The notes beneath the pieces are model-generated. The model ran no database searches. It worked only from the letters and a program-made list of their open reading frames with translations, and had not been told where the DNA came from. Positions 53,778-62,966 of a DNA stretch of 64,000 bases are shown here, in pieces. The translations under genes and the position numbers were made by a program. Position 1 is the first letter of the stretch, and each line of letters begins with the position of its first letter. Source of the DNA: Bacillota bacterium (lineage in GTDB: Bacteria; Bacillota_A; Clostridia; Lachnospirales; Lachnospiraceae); NCBI GenBank assembly GCA_023443625.1, contig JAEZTQ010000024.1, forward strand, positions 1-64,000, read 5' to 3'.

Positions 53778-53881
53778 ATTTATTATTTTCGAACGCAAAA
53801 GTTATTATATATAATACTTGATGAAATTGCAAGCATTTTTTTGATTTTTTTTAAAAAAAGATTATTTTAATGTAATTTTTG

Positions 53882-53929
53882 AATTAGGGGTAAGATTTTT
53901 CCAATATATGTCTAATCCTGCCCCTAATT
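53882..53929. terminator. Hairpin in the tRNA-Lys / trxA gap
   Basis: AATTAGGGG (53882-53890) pairs with CCCCTAATT (53921-53929), with further pairing inside. It may end trxA transcription, although no clear T-run follows on that strand. The rest of the 315-nt gap has no other feature. Confidence 0.45.
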
Positions 53930-54092
53930 TATGAATTAATTACTAATAAATTACTAAAACTAAAAACTTATTATAATCACATATTCCTTCATCAATATTG
54001 TATATATAAGGTGATGATAACTGATTATCAATAAGATCTATTTACATCCTTCTTAATTTACATTATAACAACACTACAATTTACTAATTCCT

Positions 54093-54410
54093 TTACAGAT
54101 TAGCATTCAGTTTTTCTTGTAAAGCATTTTTAGGTAAGGCACCTACCATCGTTTCAACAGCAGTACCATTTTTAAAAATAATTAAGGTAGGAATGGACAT
54201 TACACGATATTTACTTGCAATATCTGATGCTTCATCCACATTTAATTTACCAACCTTAAATCTTCCTGTGTATTCCTCTGCCAGTTCTGTTATTATAGGA
54301 CTTATCATCTTACATGGACCACACCAGTCAGCATAAAAATCTACTAATACAGGCATGTCCGATTCCAAAGCCTCTTTTTGAAAATTTGCACTTGTAAATT
54401 GAAAAGCCAT
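54093..54410 (-). CDS. trxA: Thioredoxin
   Basis: 105 residues with the active site YADWCGPCKM (Cys 30 and Cys 33) and the conserved cis-Pro region MSIPTLIIF. GGAGG precedes the ATG. A cytoplasmic disulphide reductase working with thioredoxin reductase. It stands alone. Confidence 0.95.
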   Translation of the reverse strand: MAFQFTSANFQKEALESDMPVLVDFYADWCGPCKMISPIITELAEEYTGRFKVGKLNVDEASDIASKYRVMSIPTLIIFKNGTAVETMVGALPKNALQEKLNANL

Positions 54411-54546
54411 TGCTATTCCTCCTTCTTTTAGTTAACTGCTAATTTCAAATATTAGCATGCCACTACTTTATCTTAATTATTAGTATCTCTATTCATTCCT
54501 TTATTATGGATTAATAATAGCATAATAATTAGTTACAATAAATAAC

Positions 54547-54690
54547 TTATTTCTTTTTCTTTTTTTTCACTGCTTTGTTTAGAATACCTTCCACTTCGTC
54601 CCAAGAGGATTTCATTTTAAATATTTTTCGGTCTAAATTCCGGTTTGCTCCTGTAAATTTAGCTATTTTGAACTTCCAACTCTTTTTCAT
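54547..54690 (-). CDS. Candidate small basic protein, 47 residues
   Basis: An ATG at 54690 opens 47 codons to a TAA at 54549-54547, preceded by GGGAAGG about 10 nt upstream. The product begins MKKSWKFKIAKFTG and ends in six lysines; it is strongly basic with one amphipathic stretch. No family is recognised. The ribosome site is moderate, so this may be a real small protein or chance. Below it the spacer runs to repeat R2. Confidence 0.4.
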   Translation of the reverse strand: MKKSWKFKIAKFTGANRNLDRKIFKMKSSWDEVEGILNKAVKKKKKK

Positions 54691-54764
54691 CCTGGTACCT
54701 TCCCATCTGTTTTTATTATTTTATGATATGAAGGTTGATTTAGCACCCAATTTCATTATTTATT

Positions 54765-54900
54765 CTATAGGATTAGCTTGTCAAAGGTATTCCTCAAGCA
54801 TGGCTTCCTCAATTTGCACATATACAAGCTTGTCCTGGGTGATGTAGAAGCATATTTAATTTGCAACTGTTATGAAGCCGTTGGTAATTAGGTCCTGTAT
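54765..54900. repeat. Repeat R2, truncated copy
   Basis: Resembles the left half of 24781-25062, about 136 nt including TCAATTTGCACATATACAAG and AACTGTTATGAAGCCGTTGG. It stops exactly at the trmB stop codon (54901); the right half is missing. Confidence 0.75.
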
Positions 54901-55539
54901 CTAACTGCGATGAGCCACCAGTCTTTGTATTGGATTTCCTTTTGCAACAAATTTCTCTTCGTATTCTGTCATTACATTACCCTCTAGATATAGGCTGTTA
55001 TGCAAATCAAAAGTGACTTCTTTCAGTTCCCAGCCAGCAAGCTTTACTTCTTCTAAGGAAAAATCAAACAAATCCCTATTATCTGTCTTAAATATTACTT
55101 CGCCTTCTTTTTTTAAGCATCCGTCATAGCGTTTAAAGAATTCCTTGGATGTTAACCTTCTCTTTGCATGTCTATCCTTTGGCCAAGGATCAGAGAAATT
55201 AAGATAAATACGTGATAGTTCATCGGGTCCAAATATATTCTCCAGATAGTCTGCATCAAAACGAATGAAATACAGATTTGCAAGCTCTACATCCTTTCTT
55301 TTTTCTAATGCCCGTAGTAGGACGCTGGAATATTTCTCAATGCCTATATAATTTATATCCGGATTCGTAGTAGCTAGCTCCATAATAAATTTTCCCTTGC
55401 CCATTCCTATCTCAACATGAATGGGATTATCATTACCAAAAAGGGAACTCCACTTACCTTTATATTGTTCTGGCTCATGGACAACATAGTCATTTGTTGC
55501 TACTGTTTCCCTAGAACCTTTGATATTTCTAAGTCTCAT
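54901..55539 (-). CDS. trmB: tRNA (guanine-46 N7)-methyltransferase
   Basis: 212 residues: VEIGMGKGKFIMELA (SAM motif I), NYIGIEKYSSVLLRAL, and the family signature YLNFSDPWPKDRHAKRRLT. It makes m7G46 in the tRNA variable loop. AAGGAG precedes the ATG. The stop is directly abutted by the truncated repeat R2. Confidence 0.94.
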   Translation of the reverse strand: MRLRNIKGSRETVATNDYVVHEPEQYKGKWSSLFGNDNPIHVEIGMGKGKFIMELATTNPDINYIGIEKYSSVLLRALEKRKDVELANLYFIRFDADYLENIFGPDELSRIYLNFSDPWPKDRHAKRRLTSKEFFKRYDGCLKKEGEVIFKTDNRDLFDFSLEEVKLAGWELKEVTFDLHNSLYLEGNVMTEYEEKFVAKGNPIQRLVAHRS

Positions 55540-55771
55540 TGGTTTCTCCTTGCTATTTTCTTTCTTTTTTATTTATTATAGTTATTCTATATAGATTCGT
55601 CAATTATTCAACGTCTATGTTTTAGATAGAAACCCTACAAAGCCTCTATTTTTGCATAGTGCTGGAAATTCCTTCTCCATCACAATCTTTACATAGAGAA
55701 TTGGCTTTAATCTTACTTCATGAAAAAACTCATTTTATCATACTAACAGTACATGCCTTCCCTTTGAGTTA

Positions 55772-55832
55772 ATTTGTGCCGAAGATCACGCAGGCACAAA
55801 CTTCTAGGTGTGAATTATGCTTTTCAATAATT
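55772..55832. promoter_or_regulatory. Two adjacent hairpins in the trmB/flavoprotein gap
   Basis: TTTGTGCC/GGCACAAA and GGTGTGAATTAT/ATAATTCACC lie in the 414-nt divergent gap, upstream of the flavoprotein gene. No known riboswitch pattern is recognised. The rest of the gap has no clear feature. Confidence 0.4.
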
Positions 55833-55953
55833 CACCCTAAATTCTTTTAGTTTTTTCAGTTCCGCTATTCCAAATAAAAGTTCCTTGTAGTATACTATTG
55901 TAGTATTCATAAGAAACTCATTATAGTTAATCAAGGTTTGGAGGTTTTGTTAG

Positions 55954-56571
55954 ATGAAGGTTATAGCATTAAATGGTAGCCCAAAACCAAGAGGCAATAC
56001 ATACTTATCACTTAAAACAGTTTGCGATGAACTTGAGCTTCATAATATCGAAACTGAAATTATACAGGTTGGAAATATGGAATTAAAGGGGTGTATTTCC
56101 TGTAATCAATGCTCGGAGGGTCATTGCAAATTCTCCGATGATACTTTTCGTGAAATTGTAAATAAAATTTACGCTGCTGATGGCTTAATTTTAGGCAGCC
56201 CTGTGTATTATGCTAGTATTGCCGGTACCATGAAGAATTTTCTTGACCGTACTTTTTATCCTAGTCGGGGAAGAATGAGACTTAAAGTTGGTGCTGCAGT
56301 GGCTGTACTTAGAAGATCTGGCGGTGTAACAACCTTTGACCAGCTTAATCATTATTTCTTAATTTCTGAAATGATGGTAGCACCCTCCTATTACTGGAAT
56401 GCAATTCATGGTGCTATTCCCGATCAGGTACTAGAGGATGCAGAAGGGATCTCTGTATTAAGGAACTTAGCAGTTAACATGGCATGGATGTTAAAAATTA
56501 AAGACTATAGCAAAGAATCCTATCCATTGCCTGATCAAGTTAAAAGATCCTATACTAATTTTATTCGATAA
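55954..56571 (+). CDS. Flavodoxin-like NAD(P)H-dependent FMN reductase / iron-sulphur flavoprotein family
   Basis: 205 residues. FMN-binding GSPKPRGNTYLSL at the N-terminus, the cysteine pair motif GCISCNQCSEGHCKF that is common in this family, and DGLILGSPVYYASIAGTMKNFLDR. GGAGG precedes the ATG. It probably moves electrons in a redox or detoxifying reaction; the partner is unknown. Confidence 0.85.
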   Translation: MKVIALNGSPKPRGNTYLSLKTVCDELELHNIETEIIQVGNMELKGCISCNQCSEGHCKFSDDTFREIVNKIYAADGLILGSPVYYASIAGTMKNFLDRTFYPSRGRMRLKVGAAVAVLRRSGGVTTFDQLNHYFLISEMMVAPSYYWNAIHGAIPDQVLEDAEGISVLRNLAVNMAWMLKIKDYSKESYPLPDQVKRSYTNFIR

Positions 56572-56620
56572 GCCTATAATTTTTACATAGCTGCCCTTTG
56601 ATTTTGTAAAAGAACAGATT

Positions 56621-56663
56621 ATTTTTTATGTTATAGGATGCATTTTCCCATAACATAAAAAAT
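56621..56663. terminator. Terminator after the flavoprotein gene
   Basis: ATTTTTTATGTTAT and ATAACATAAAAAAT form a perfect 14-bp stem with a 15-nt loop. Confidence 0.7.
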
Positions 56664-56735
56664 CCCTATCGGGCTATAATAAAAGAGATGTGATTTTATG
56701 GTATTTGATATGTGTTTTGTGTATTAGGAGGTTTT

Positions 56736-58187
56736 ATGAAGAAATATCAAAATGCTTTATTAGGCATTATTTTAGTAATATCTTTACTTCTATCAGGGAC
56801 AACCCCTGTTATGGCAACTACAACAGATAATGAACAAATTGATTGGCCTAAAGGTCCCAGTGTTTTTGCGGAAGCAGCTATCGTAATGGAAGCCTCAACA
56901 GGACTAGTGCTATATAGCAAGAATATGAATGACCAGCATTATCCTGCAAGTATTACTAAGATTTTAACAGTATTACTAGCACTAGAACATTCTTCCTTAG
57001 GCGAGGTTGTTACCTTTTCTGAAAATGCAGTCTATGATGTTGAGGCTGATAGCAGCAGAATATGGGTGGATGTGGGCGAGCAAATGACTATGCAACAGTG
57101 TCTTTACGCCATTCTATTAGATTCTGCCAATGATGTCTCTTATGGTGTAGCAGAGCATATTGCCGGTAGTATAGAGAATTTTGCTAAAATGATGAATGAA
57201 AAGGCCAAAAGTTTAGGCTGTAAGAATTCAAATTTTGTAAATCCTCATGGTCTTCCAGACAAAAATCACTATACCTCAGCCTATGACATGGCTCTAATAA
57301 CCAGGGAAGCAATGAAAAATGAGACTTTTGCTAAAATCTTTGGAACACGTACCTATCAATTGCCTCCTACCAATAAGCAGGTGGAGACCAGATATTGGAA
57401 TAATCATCATAAATTTATTTTGAAAGATACCTATCATTATGATGATTGTATTGGTGGAAAAACCGGCTTTACTAATGCTGCTCGTTATACCCTTTCCTCT
57501 GTGGCAAAAAGAGGCGATTTAGAACTAATCTGCATAATAATGAAAGATCAAGTTGGTGGAAATCAATATATCGATACACAGAAACTCTTTGACTTTGGAT
57601 TTGATAATTATTCCATCTATCCTATTGCTGATTTGGAAGATACCTCTGCCCTAAGTGAATCACCACTATTTACCCGGTATAATTCCTTATTAAGCAAAAC
57701 CAAATCTCCTATTACAACAGATGATAATGGTTTTTTAGTATTGCCCAATACAGCTTCTTTTAAGGATGCACAAAAGGAGGTAATCTTCTTCCCCTCTGAT
57801 ACAGATGCCCCTAATGATGAATTATCCAGTGAATTAGACACAAAAATTATTGGTAAAATATCTTATACTTATGATGGGAAATATGTGGGCGGTGCCGATA
57901 TCCTATACAATCAAGAGGAGATTCAACCTTTAATTCCCGTGCAAAATTCCGACTCTCCCCTTCCTATAGTTTCTCAACCAGGTACCATACCTGAAGAGAC
58001 TAATATTGAGGAGGAAGGCGGAAGTCTACGCCCCATTATCATTGGAGTTATAGTTGGATTAATTGTAGTAACTGTGGGTGTATATTATGTATTTATAGAA
58101 CGACCTAGACTAAAACGTAGAAATGCCTATTATAAAAAAAGAGCTCTCAGAAAATTATACAAAGACGATGATTTCATAAATCTATAG
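56736..58187 (+). CDS. D-alanyl-D-alanine carboxypeptidase (penicillin-binding protein, S11)
   Basis: 483 residues from ATG 56736 (AGGAGG upstream). Signal sequence about 1-30; S11 serine peptidase with SITK (Ser 72, Lys 75), SAN (130-132) and KTG (242-244). After a C-terminal domain and linker there is a membrane helix (about 433-456) and a basic tail, unlike DacF/DacA, which use amphipathic anchors. It trims the terminal D-Ala of peptidoglycan peptides. A sporulation role (DacB/DacF type) is possible. Confidence 0.92.
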   Translation: MKKYQNALLGIILVISLLLSGTTPVMATTTDNEQIDWPKGPSVFAEAAIVMEASTGLVLYSKNMNDQHYPASITKILTVLLALEHSSLGEVVTFSENAVYDVEADSSRIWVDVGEQMTMQQCLYAILLDSANDVSYGVAEHIAGSIENFAKMMNEKAKSLGCKNSNFVNPHGLPDKNHYTSAYDMALITREAMKNETFAKIFGTRTYQLPPTNKQVETRYWNNHHKFILKDTYHYDDCIGGKTGFTNAARYTLSSVAKRGDLELICIIMKDQVGGNQYIDTQKLFDFGFDNYSIYPIADLEDTSALSESPLFTRYNSLLSKTKSPITTDDNGFLVLPNTASFKDAQKEVIFFPSDTDAPNDELSSELDTKIIGKISYTYDGKYVGGADILYNQEEIQPLIPVQNSDSPLPIVSQPGTIPEETNIEEEGGSLRPIIIGVIVGLIVVTVGVYYVFIERPRLKRRNAYYKKRALRKLYKDDDFINL

Positions 58188-58197
58188 TTTTTAGCAG

Positions 58198-58232
58198 CTG
58201 GAAATGAAGAAATTTCATTTCCAGTTTTATTA
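58198..58232 (+). terminator. Terminator of the carboxypeptidase gene
   Basis: CTGGAAATGAA and TTCATTTCCAG form an 11-bp perfect stem with a 5-nt loop and TTTTATTAT after it. Confidence 0.8.
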
Positions 58233-58264
58233 TCTAAAAATGATTATTTTCATAATACTCATAA

Positions 58265-59656
58265 CTAGTTCATAGGTAAACGAATCGTAAATTTAGTGCC
58301 TACCATCAACTTGCTTTCCATTGTTATGGTACCATTATAATATCCTACTATATGTTTAACAATGGATAAACCTAGGCCAGTACCGCCCATTTTTTTGCTT
58401 CTGCCTTTGTCAACCCGGTAAAAACGTTCAAATACTCTTTCCTTTGCTTCCTCAGGAATACCAACCCCTGTATCTTCAATAATTATTATAATCTCTTTGG
58501 CTTCTGAAAAAACTGTTATATTGACCATTCCTTGGGGCTTATTATATAGAATTGCGTTGGTTAACAAATTACTGATTAGGGCTCGTATCTGCTGTTCATT
58601 CGCTCTTAGACTAAGGGGCTTACAACTCATTTTTAATGCAACCTGATATTCCTTAGCTAAAGGCTGTAAGGACTTGCAGACTTCCTTCACTAAAGGACAG
58701 ATTCTAACCTCTGACAATATTACTTCTGCCTCTTTTGTCTCCAAACGGGAAATCATTAATATGTCATTAATCAAATTTGTCATATTGAGGGTTTCCTTCT
58801 TAATTCTAGCCAGAAAATCCTTTTTCATATTTTCATTGGTTGCCATATCATTTTCTAATAATTCAATATAACCCCGTACTGAAGTAAGAGGAGTCTTTAA
58901 TTCATGGGAGGCATTAGAGAAGAATTCCTGCCTGACCATTCTTTCAAATTCCCGCTGGTTCATGGATTCTTTAACAGCCTTTGACATCTGCATGGTAGTT
59001 TCTGCAATCACATTCATTTCATCATATTTATAATGCTTAAAACTAAACTCTGGTTTATCTTCTTTTAGCTTATGCATCTCTTCTGCTATCTCCATAAGAG
59101 GTTTTGATATAGACTGGGAAAAACGATTAGCTAAAATCAAGGATACAACCAAAGTAAGCCCTATGCTTGCTAATATTGCAGGGACTAAGGTCCAGAGATA
59201 TTGTTCAATACCAGCAAAAGGAACAGCTATTCGCACAATATATTTGCCATTTTCAGATAAGCATGCCACATAGAGCATGGATTCTCTTAAGGTTTCCGAT
59301 TTTCTAGTAGCATACCCTATTCCAGTATTTATAGCTTCTCTCACTTCTTCCCGGTCTAAGTGATTTTTCATACTTTCATTATCTATAACATAACTATCTG
59401 CTACCACTTTTCCCTTTAAATCAATTATTGTAAATCGGGTACTTTCATTTCCCTTAATTTCTTTTAGAGAATCTAGCTGTATTTTTAATTCTTCCTTATA
59501 ATTTAATCCATGATCAGCAATACGCACAGAATAAAGCATATCCTTTACTGTTTTATCAAGAAGGATATTACTAATAACGGCACTAAAAATACTACCGCTT
59601 AGTATAAGTGCCAAGGATAATACCAGTATAAATCTTTGGAAAATTGCTCTTTTCAT
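58265..59656 (-). CDS. phoR: Phosphate-responsive sensor histidine kinase
   Basis: 463 residues: membrane helices at about 8-30 and 160-180, an extracellular PAS-like region between, HAMP, HisKA with FSNASHELKTPLTSVRGYI, and HATPase motifs (IEDTGVGIP, GGTGLGLSIV). It senses phosphate status through PstSCAB/PhoU and phosphorylates PhoB. GGGAGAGG precedes the ATG. It is the last gene of the pst-phoU-phoBR operon. Confidence 0.92.
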   Translation of the reverse strand: MKRAIFQRFILVLSLALILSGSIFSAVISNILLDKTVKDMLYSVRIADHGLNYKEELKIQLDSLKEIKGNESTRFTIIDLKGKVVADSYVIDNESMKNHLDREEVREAINTGIGYATRKSETLRESMLYVACLSENGKYIVRIAVPFAGIEQYLWTLVPAILASIGLTLVVSLILANRFSQSISKPLMEIAEEMHKLKEDKPEFSFKHYKYDEMNVIAETTMQMSKAVKESMNQREFERMVRQEFFSNASHELKTPLTSVRGYIELLENDMATNENMKKDFLARIKKETLNMTNLINDILMISRLETKEAEVILSEVRICPLVKEVCKSLQPLAKEYQVALKMSCKPLSLRANEQQIRALISNLLTNAILYNKPQGMVNITVFSEAKEIIIIIEDTGVGIPEEAKERVFERFYRVDKGRSKKMGGTGLGLSIVKHIVGYYNGTITMESKLMVGTKFTIRLPMN

Positions 59657-59686
59657 AATCGCCCTCTCCCAGCTTACCTTTTGTTA

Positions 59687-60364
59687 TTATCTTACAAAGC
59701 GATAACCTACACTTCGTACTGTCTTTATGCTATCTATTCCTACATTGCCTAACTTCTGTCGCAAGGTACGAATATGACTATCTAAAGTTCTCGTTTCACC
59801 GTCATAATCATATCCCCATATTTGATTGAGTAGCTCATCTCTGTTAACCACCCGTGATTCATGTTCAATCAAATATAATAGTAGTTCATATTCTTTATAT
59901 GTTAATTCTACCAGCATACCCTCATTTCTTACTTCTCGGGTCTGTGTATTTATGATTACGGTTTTAATGGTGATATAATTTGGATTGTCTTCCTTAAGAG
60001 ACCTGCGCAGTAATGATCGTATTCTAGCAGCCAGCTCCAATACCCCAAAGGGTTTGGTTATATAATCATCGGCACCCACATCTAGTCCCATAACCTTATC
60101 TAACTCCTTATCCTTAGCTGTTAAACATATGACAGGGGTATCCTTAAGCTGATTATCCTGTCTCAGTAAACGTATGGCTGATAGTCCATCCATTCCCGGC
60201 AGCATAAGGTCAAATATGGCTAAATCCGGTTTATCTTCTTTCATATCTAGTAATGCTGGCTCCGCTGCTTCATAGGCTTTAATACGGTATCCAAAGCCTT
60301 CTAAGGCAACTTTTAGAAGTTCACGGATACTTTCATCATCCTCGATAACATATATTTTATCCAA
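59687..60364 (-). CDS. phoB: PhoB-type response regulator
   Basis: 225 residues, TTG start (GGGAGGGGG upstream). Receiver domain (EDDESI, Asp in LAIFDLMLPGMDG, ITKPFG) and winged-helix OmpR-type C-terminus (TYKEYELLLYLIEH, NQIWGYDYDGETRTLDSHI). 20 nt downstream of phoU. It activates the pho regulon, probably including the pst genes here. Confidence 0.93.
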   Translation of the reverse strand: MDKIYVIEDDESIRELLKVALEGFGYRIKAYEAAEPALLDMKEDKPDLAIFDLMLPGMDGLSAIRLLRQDNQLKDTPVICLTAKDKELDKVMGLDVGADDYITKPFGVLELAARIRSLLRRSLKEDNPNYITIKTVIINTQTREVRNEGMLVELTYKEYELLLYLIEHESRVVNRDELLNQIWGYDYDGETRTLDSHIRTLRQKLGNVGIDSIKTVRSVGYRFVR

Positions 60365-60383
60365 ATGGTTATCCCCCTCCCAT

Positions 60384-61046
60384 TTATAATATTCTGATGT
60401 TATTTACTGATCCAGTTTCATGAAACACTGCCCATTCACATATATTTACAGCATGGTCACCAATACGCTCAAAATATTTTGCTATCATTAAGATGTCAAC
60501 ACACTGGTCAACATGTTCATTGGATGTACGAAGGAGTGAAGCAACCTCTTCCTTTACTTTATCAAATAACTCATCGACAACATCGTCTCTCTTTTCAACT
60601 TCTTTTGCCTGCTCCATATTGAGGCTGATAAAAGCCTCTACCGCATCACGTACCATGGTCTTTGCTACTTTACCCATCTCTGGAATATGCTTAACTAGAT
60701 TATAGATTTGATCTCTCTTCTCTCTAATAATTAGCTCCGCAATATCTGCAGCATGGTCACCAATACGTTCCATGTCTGTAACTACCTTAAGTGCAGCGGT
60801 AACAATCCTTAAGTCCCTTGCAACCGGCTGTTGTTTTAATATCAGGGATAAGCATCTTGCTTCAATTGTCTTTTCTATATCATTAATGGTACGATCTCCT
60901 TGGATTATCTCATTGGCTATCTCTTCATCCTGTGTTTCAAATGCCTCCAAGGTTCTATCTATCGCAACTTCTATTTTGTTTCCCATTTCACTTAAATTAT
61001 CTCTTAATAGTTGTAATTCATGTTCAAAACTTAATCTAGCAGTCAT
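60384..61046 (-). CDS. phoU: PhoU phosphate-signalling regulator
   Basis: 220 residues, two PhoU domains in tandem, each with a helix bundle and the ERIGDHA(A/V)(D/N)I metal-binding motif. It links PstB to PhoR and limits phosphate uptake. GGAGG precedes the ATG. Confidence 0.94.
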   Translation of the reverse strand: MTARLSFEHELQLLRDNLSEMGNKIEVAIDRTLEAFETQDEEIANEIIQGDRTINDIEKTIEARCLSLILKQQPVARDLRIVTAALKVVTDMERIGDHAADIAELIIREKRDQIYNLVKHIPEMGKVAKTMVRDAVEAFISLNMEQAKEVEKRDDVVDELFDKVKEEVASLLRTSNEHVDQCVDILMIAKYFERIGDHAVNICEWAVFHETGSVNNIRIL

Positions 61047-61111
61047 ATAAATCCTCCATTCTGGTAAAGCATTTCCAACAATTTAATTATAGTAGATGAT
61101 AAAGACAGTGT

Positions 61112-61226
61112 CAAATTCTCATGCTGATTTCATCAGCACAACTATTAATATAAACCTCCATGAGAATTCCATAGCCTCCGGTAGATGCACACTCACTACC
61201 CTCGGCGCATTTATATAATAAACACT
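61112..61226. repeat. Dispersed repeat R3, copy 2 (inside the pst-phoU operon)
   Basis: About 115 nt, related to 47881-47992. AATTCTCATG/CATGAGAATT is a 10-bp outer stem and GCTGAT/ATCAGC an inner one. It lies between pstB and phoU and is part of their probable common transcript. Confidence 0.7.
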
Positions 61227-61229
61227 AAA

Positions 61230-61988
61230 TCATCCAAATCTTCCAGTTATATAATCTTCTGTACGCTTATGAACAGGTCTTGTAAATAAAGTGTCTGTAG
61301 CCGCATACTCAATTACTTCTCCAACTAAGAAGAATGCGGTATAGTCGGAAATACGAGCTGCCTGTTGCATATTATGTGTAACTATGGCAACAGTATATTT
61401 TTCTTTTAGCTCAGACATTAAATCCTCAATTTTTAGTGTGGATATTGGGTCAAGAGCAGAAGTTGGTTCATCCATTAAGATTACTTCCGGTTCTACTGCC
61501 AAAGCTCTTGCAATACATAGTCTCTGTTGTTGACCACCGGACAAACTCAAAGCAGATTTTTTTAATCTATCTTTAACCTCATCAAAAAGAGCTGCCCCCT
61601 TTAAGCTCACCTCAACTATCTCATCCAGTTTAGCCTTAGACTTAATACCATGGATTCTTGGCCCATAGGCAATATTATCATAGATTGACATGGGAAAGGG
61701 GTTGGGCTGTTGAAATACCATTCCTATCTTTTTGCGTAATAAAGTAGTATCTACTCTGGGGTCATAAATATTTTCACCATCCAGCATTACTAGTCCTTCT
61801 ATCTTAACTCCAGATACTAAGTCATTCATTCTATTTATGGTTTTTAAATAAGTAGACTTACCACAACCTGAAGGTCCAATAAATGCCGTTATTGCCTTTT
61901 CTTTTATATTCATATTTACATTTTTTAATGCATGATTTGTTCCATAATGCAAATTAAGATCCTTTGTAATAATTTTATCCTTGTTCAT
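61230..61988 (-). CDS. pstB: Phosphate ABC transporter ATP-binding protein
   Basis: 252 residues from ATG 61988 (GGAGG upstream). Walker [10 protein letters not shown], signature LSGGQQQRL, Walker [10 protein letters not shown]. The end [15 protein letters not shown] is standard for PstB. Energises PstCA. Confidence 0.95.
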   Translation of the reverse strand: MNKDKIITKDLNLHYGTNHALKNVNMNIKEKAITAFIGPSGCGKSTYLKTINRMNDLVSGVKIEGLVMLDGENIYDPRVDTTLLRKKIGMVFQQPNPFPMSIYDNIAYGPRIHGIKSKAKLDEIVEVSLKGAALFDEVKDRLKKSALSLSGGQQQRLCIARALAVEPEVILMDEPTSALDPISTLKIEDLMSELKEKYTVAIVTHNMQQAARISDYTAFFLVGEVIEYAATDTLFTRPVHKRTEDYITGRFG

Positions 61989-62084
61989 AAATCCTCCATC
62001 TATGTGCAAAGCACATGCGTCTATTTTCCTAAAAACACTATTTTTTAACATGTACTTATTCTTTATATGTCAACCTTTTTGCGA

Positions 62085-62966
62085 TTACTTATTCACGTTA
62101 AACTTACGAGACAAATATTTTGTTAGCATGTTAATACCAAATACAATAATTAATAGGACTAGCGCTATACCGAAGGCGTCATCATATTTTGCTTTCTCCA
62201 TACTAAGGAACAATTGAATAGTTAAGGTTCCTCCAGGTTGTCTAATCTTTTGTATTAACCCTTCCCCATACTGCCCTAGACTAGGCAGTAAGTAGCCACT
62301 ACCTGCTGTAAATATTAAGGCAGCTGACTCACCAACAATACGTCCTATGGCTAAGATGATACCCGTGATGATACCCGGCATGGCAGATGGTAATAAAATG
62401 GTTCTAATCATATACCATTTGGTAGCACCAATTCCAAGTGCCCCGCTACGATAACTGCTTGGTACTGTTTTTAAGGCTTCTTGCGTGTTTCTAGTAATTA
62501 AGGGAAGTACCATAATTGCCAAGGTTAATGAACCAGTTAAAATAGAATAGCTCAATTTTAAAGTGATACCAAAGAATACATATCCAAACAAACCAAAGAT
62601 TATGGATGGGATTCCTGCCAAGGTTTCCGTTGTAAATTCCACTAGTCTAACAAACTTCCCTGGCTTTGCATATTCATTCAGATATATCGCTGCCCCTACT
62701 CCAAAGGGAACGGATATGATTAGAGTAATGAGAATAATATATATAGTATTAACTATATTACCCGCAATTCCCGAAGTTCCCTTAATGGCACTGGGAACGG
62801 ATGTAAGAAACCTCCAATTAATAGACGCTATACCCCTAAAGGTTACATATCCTACAATACCTGCCAATATTATTATAGAGATGGAAGAACAGAAGTATAT
62901 GATAAAATAAGCCAAACCATCTAAGGGTCTAGAACGTTTTGAGTAAATACTTTTAGCTGTCATCAC
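62085..62966 (-). CDS. pstA: Phosphate ABC transporter permease PstA
   Basis: 293 residues, six membrane segments. GTG at 62966 or ATG at 62963 could start it; GGGAGG fits the GTG better. Conserved LAGIPSIIFGLFGYVFF and SYRSGALGIGATKWYMIRTILLP. It overlaps the pstC stop by 14 nt. Confidence 0.93.
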   Translation of the reverse strand: MMTAKSIYSKRSRPLDGLAYFIIYFCSSISIIILAGIVGYVTFRGIASINWRFLTSVPSAIKGTSGIAGNIVNTIYIILITLIISVPFGVGAAIYLNEYAKPGKFVRLVEFTTETLAGIPSIIFGLFGYVFFGITLKLSYSILTGSLTLAIMVLPLITRNTQEALKTVPSSYRSGALGIGATKWYMIRTILLPSAMPGIITGIILAIGRIVGESAALIFTAGSGYLLPSLGQYGEGLIQKIRQPGGTLTIQLFLSMEKAKYDDAFGIALVLLIIVFGINMLTKYLSRKFNVNK

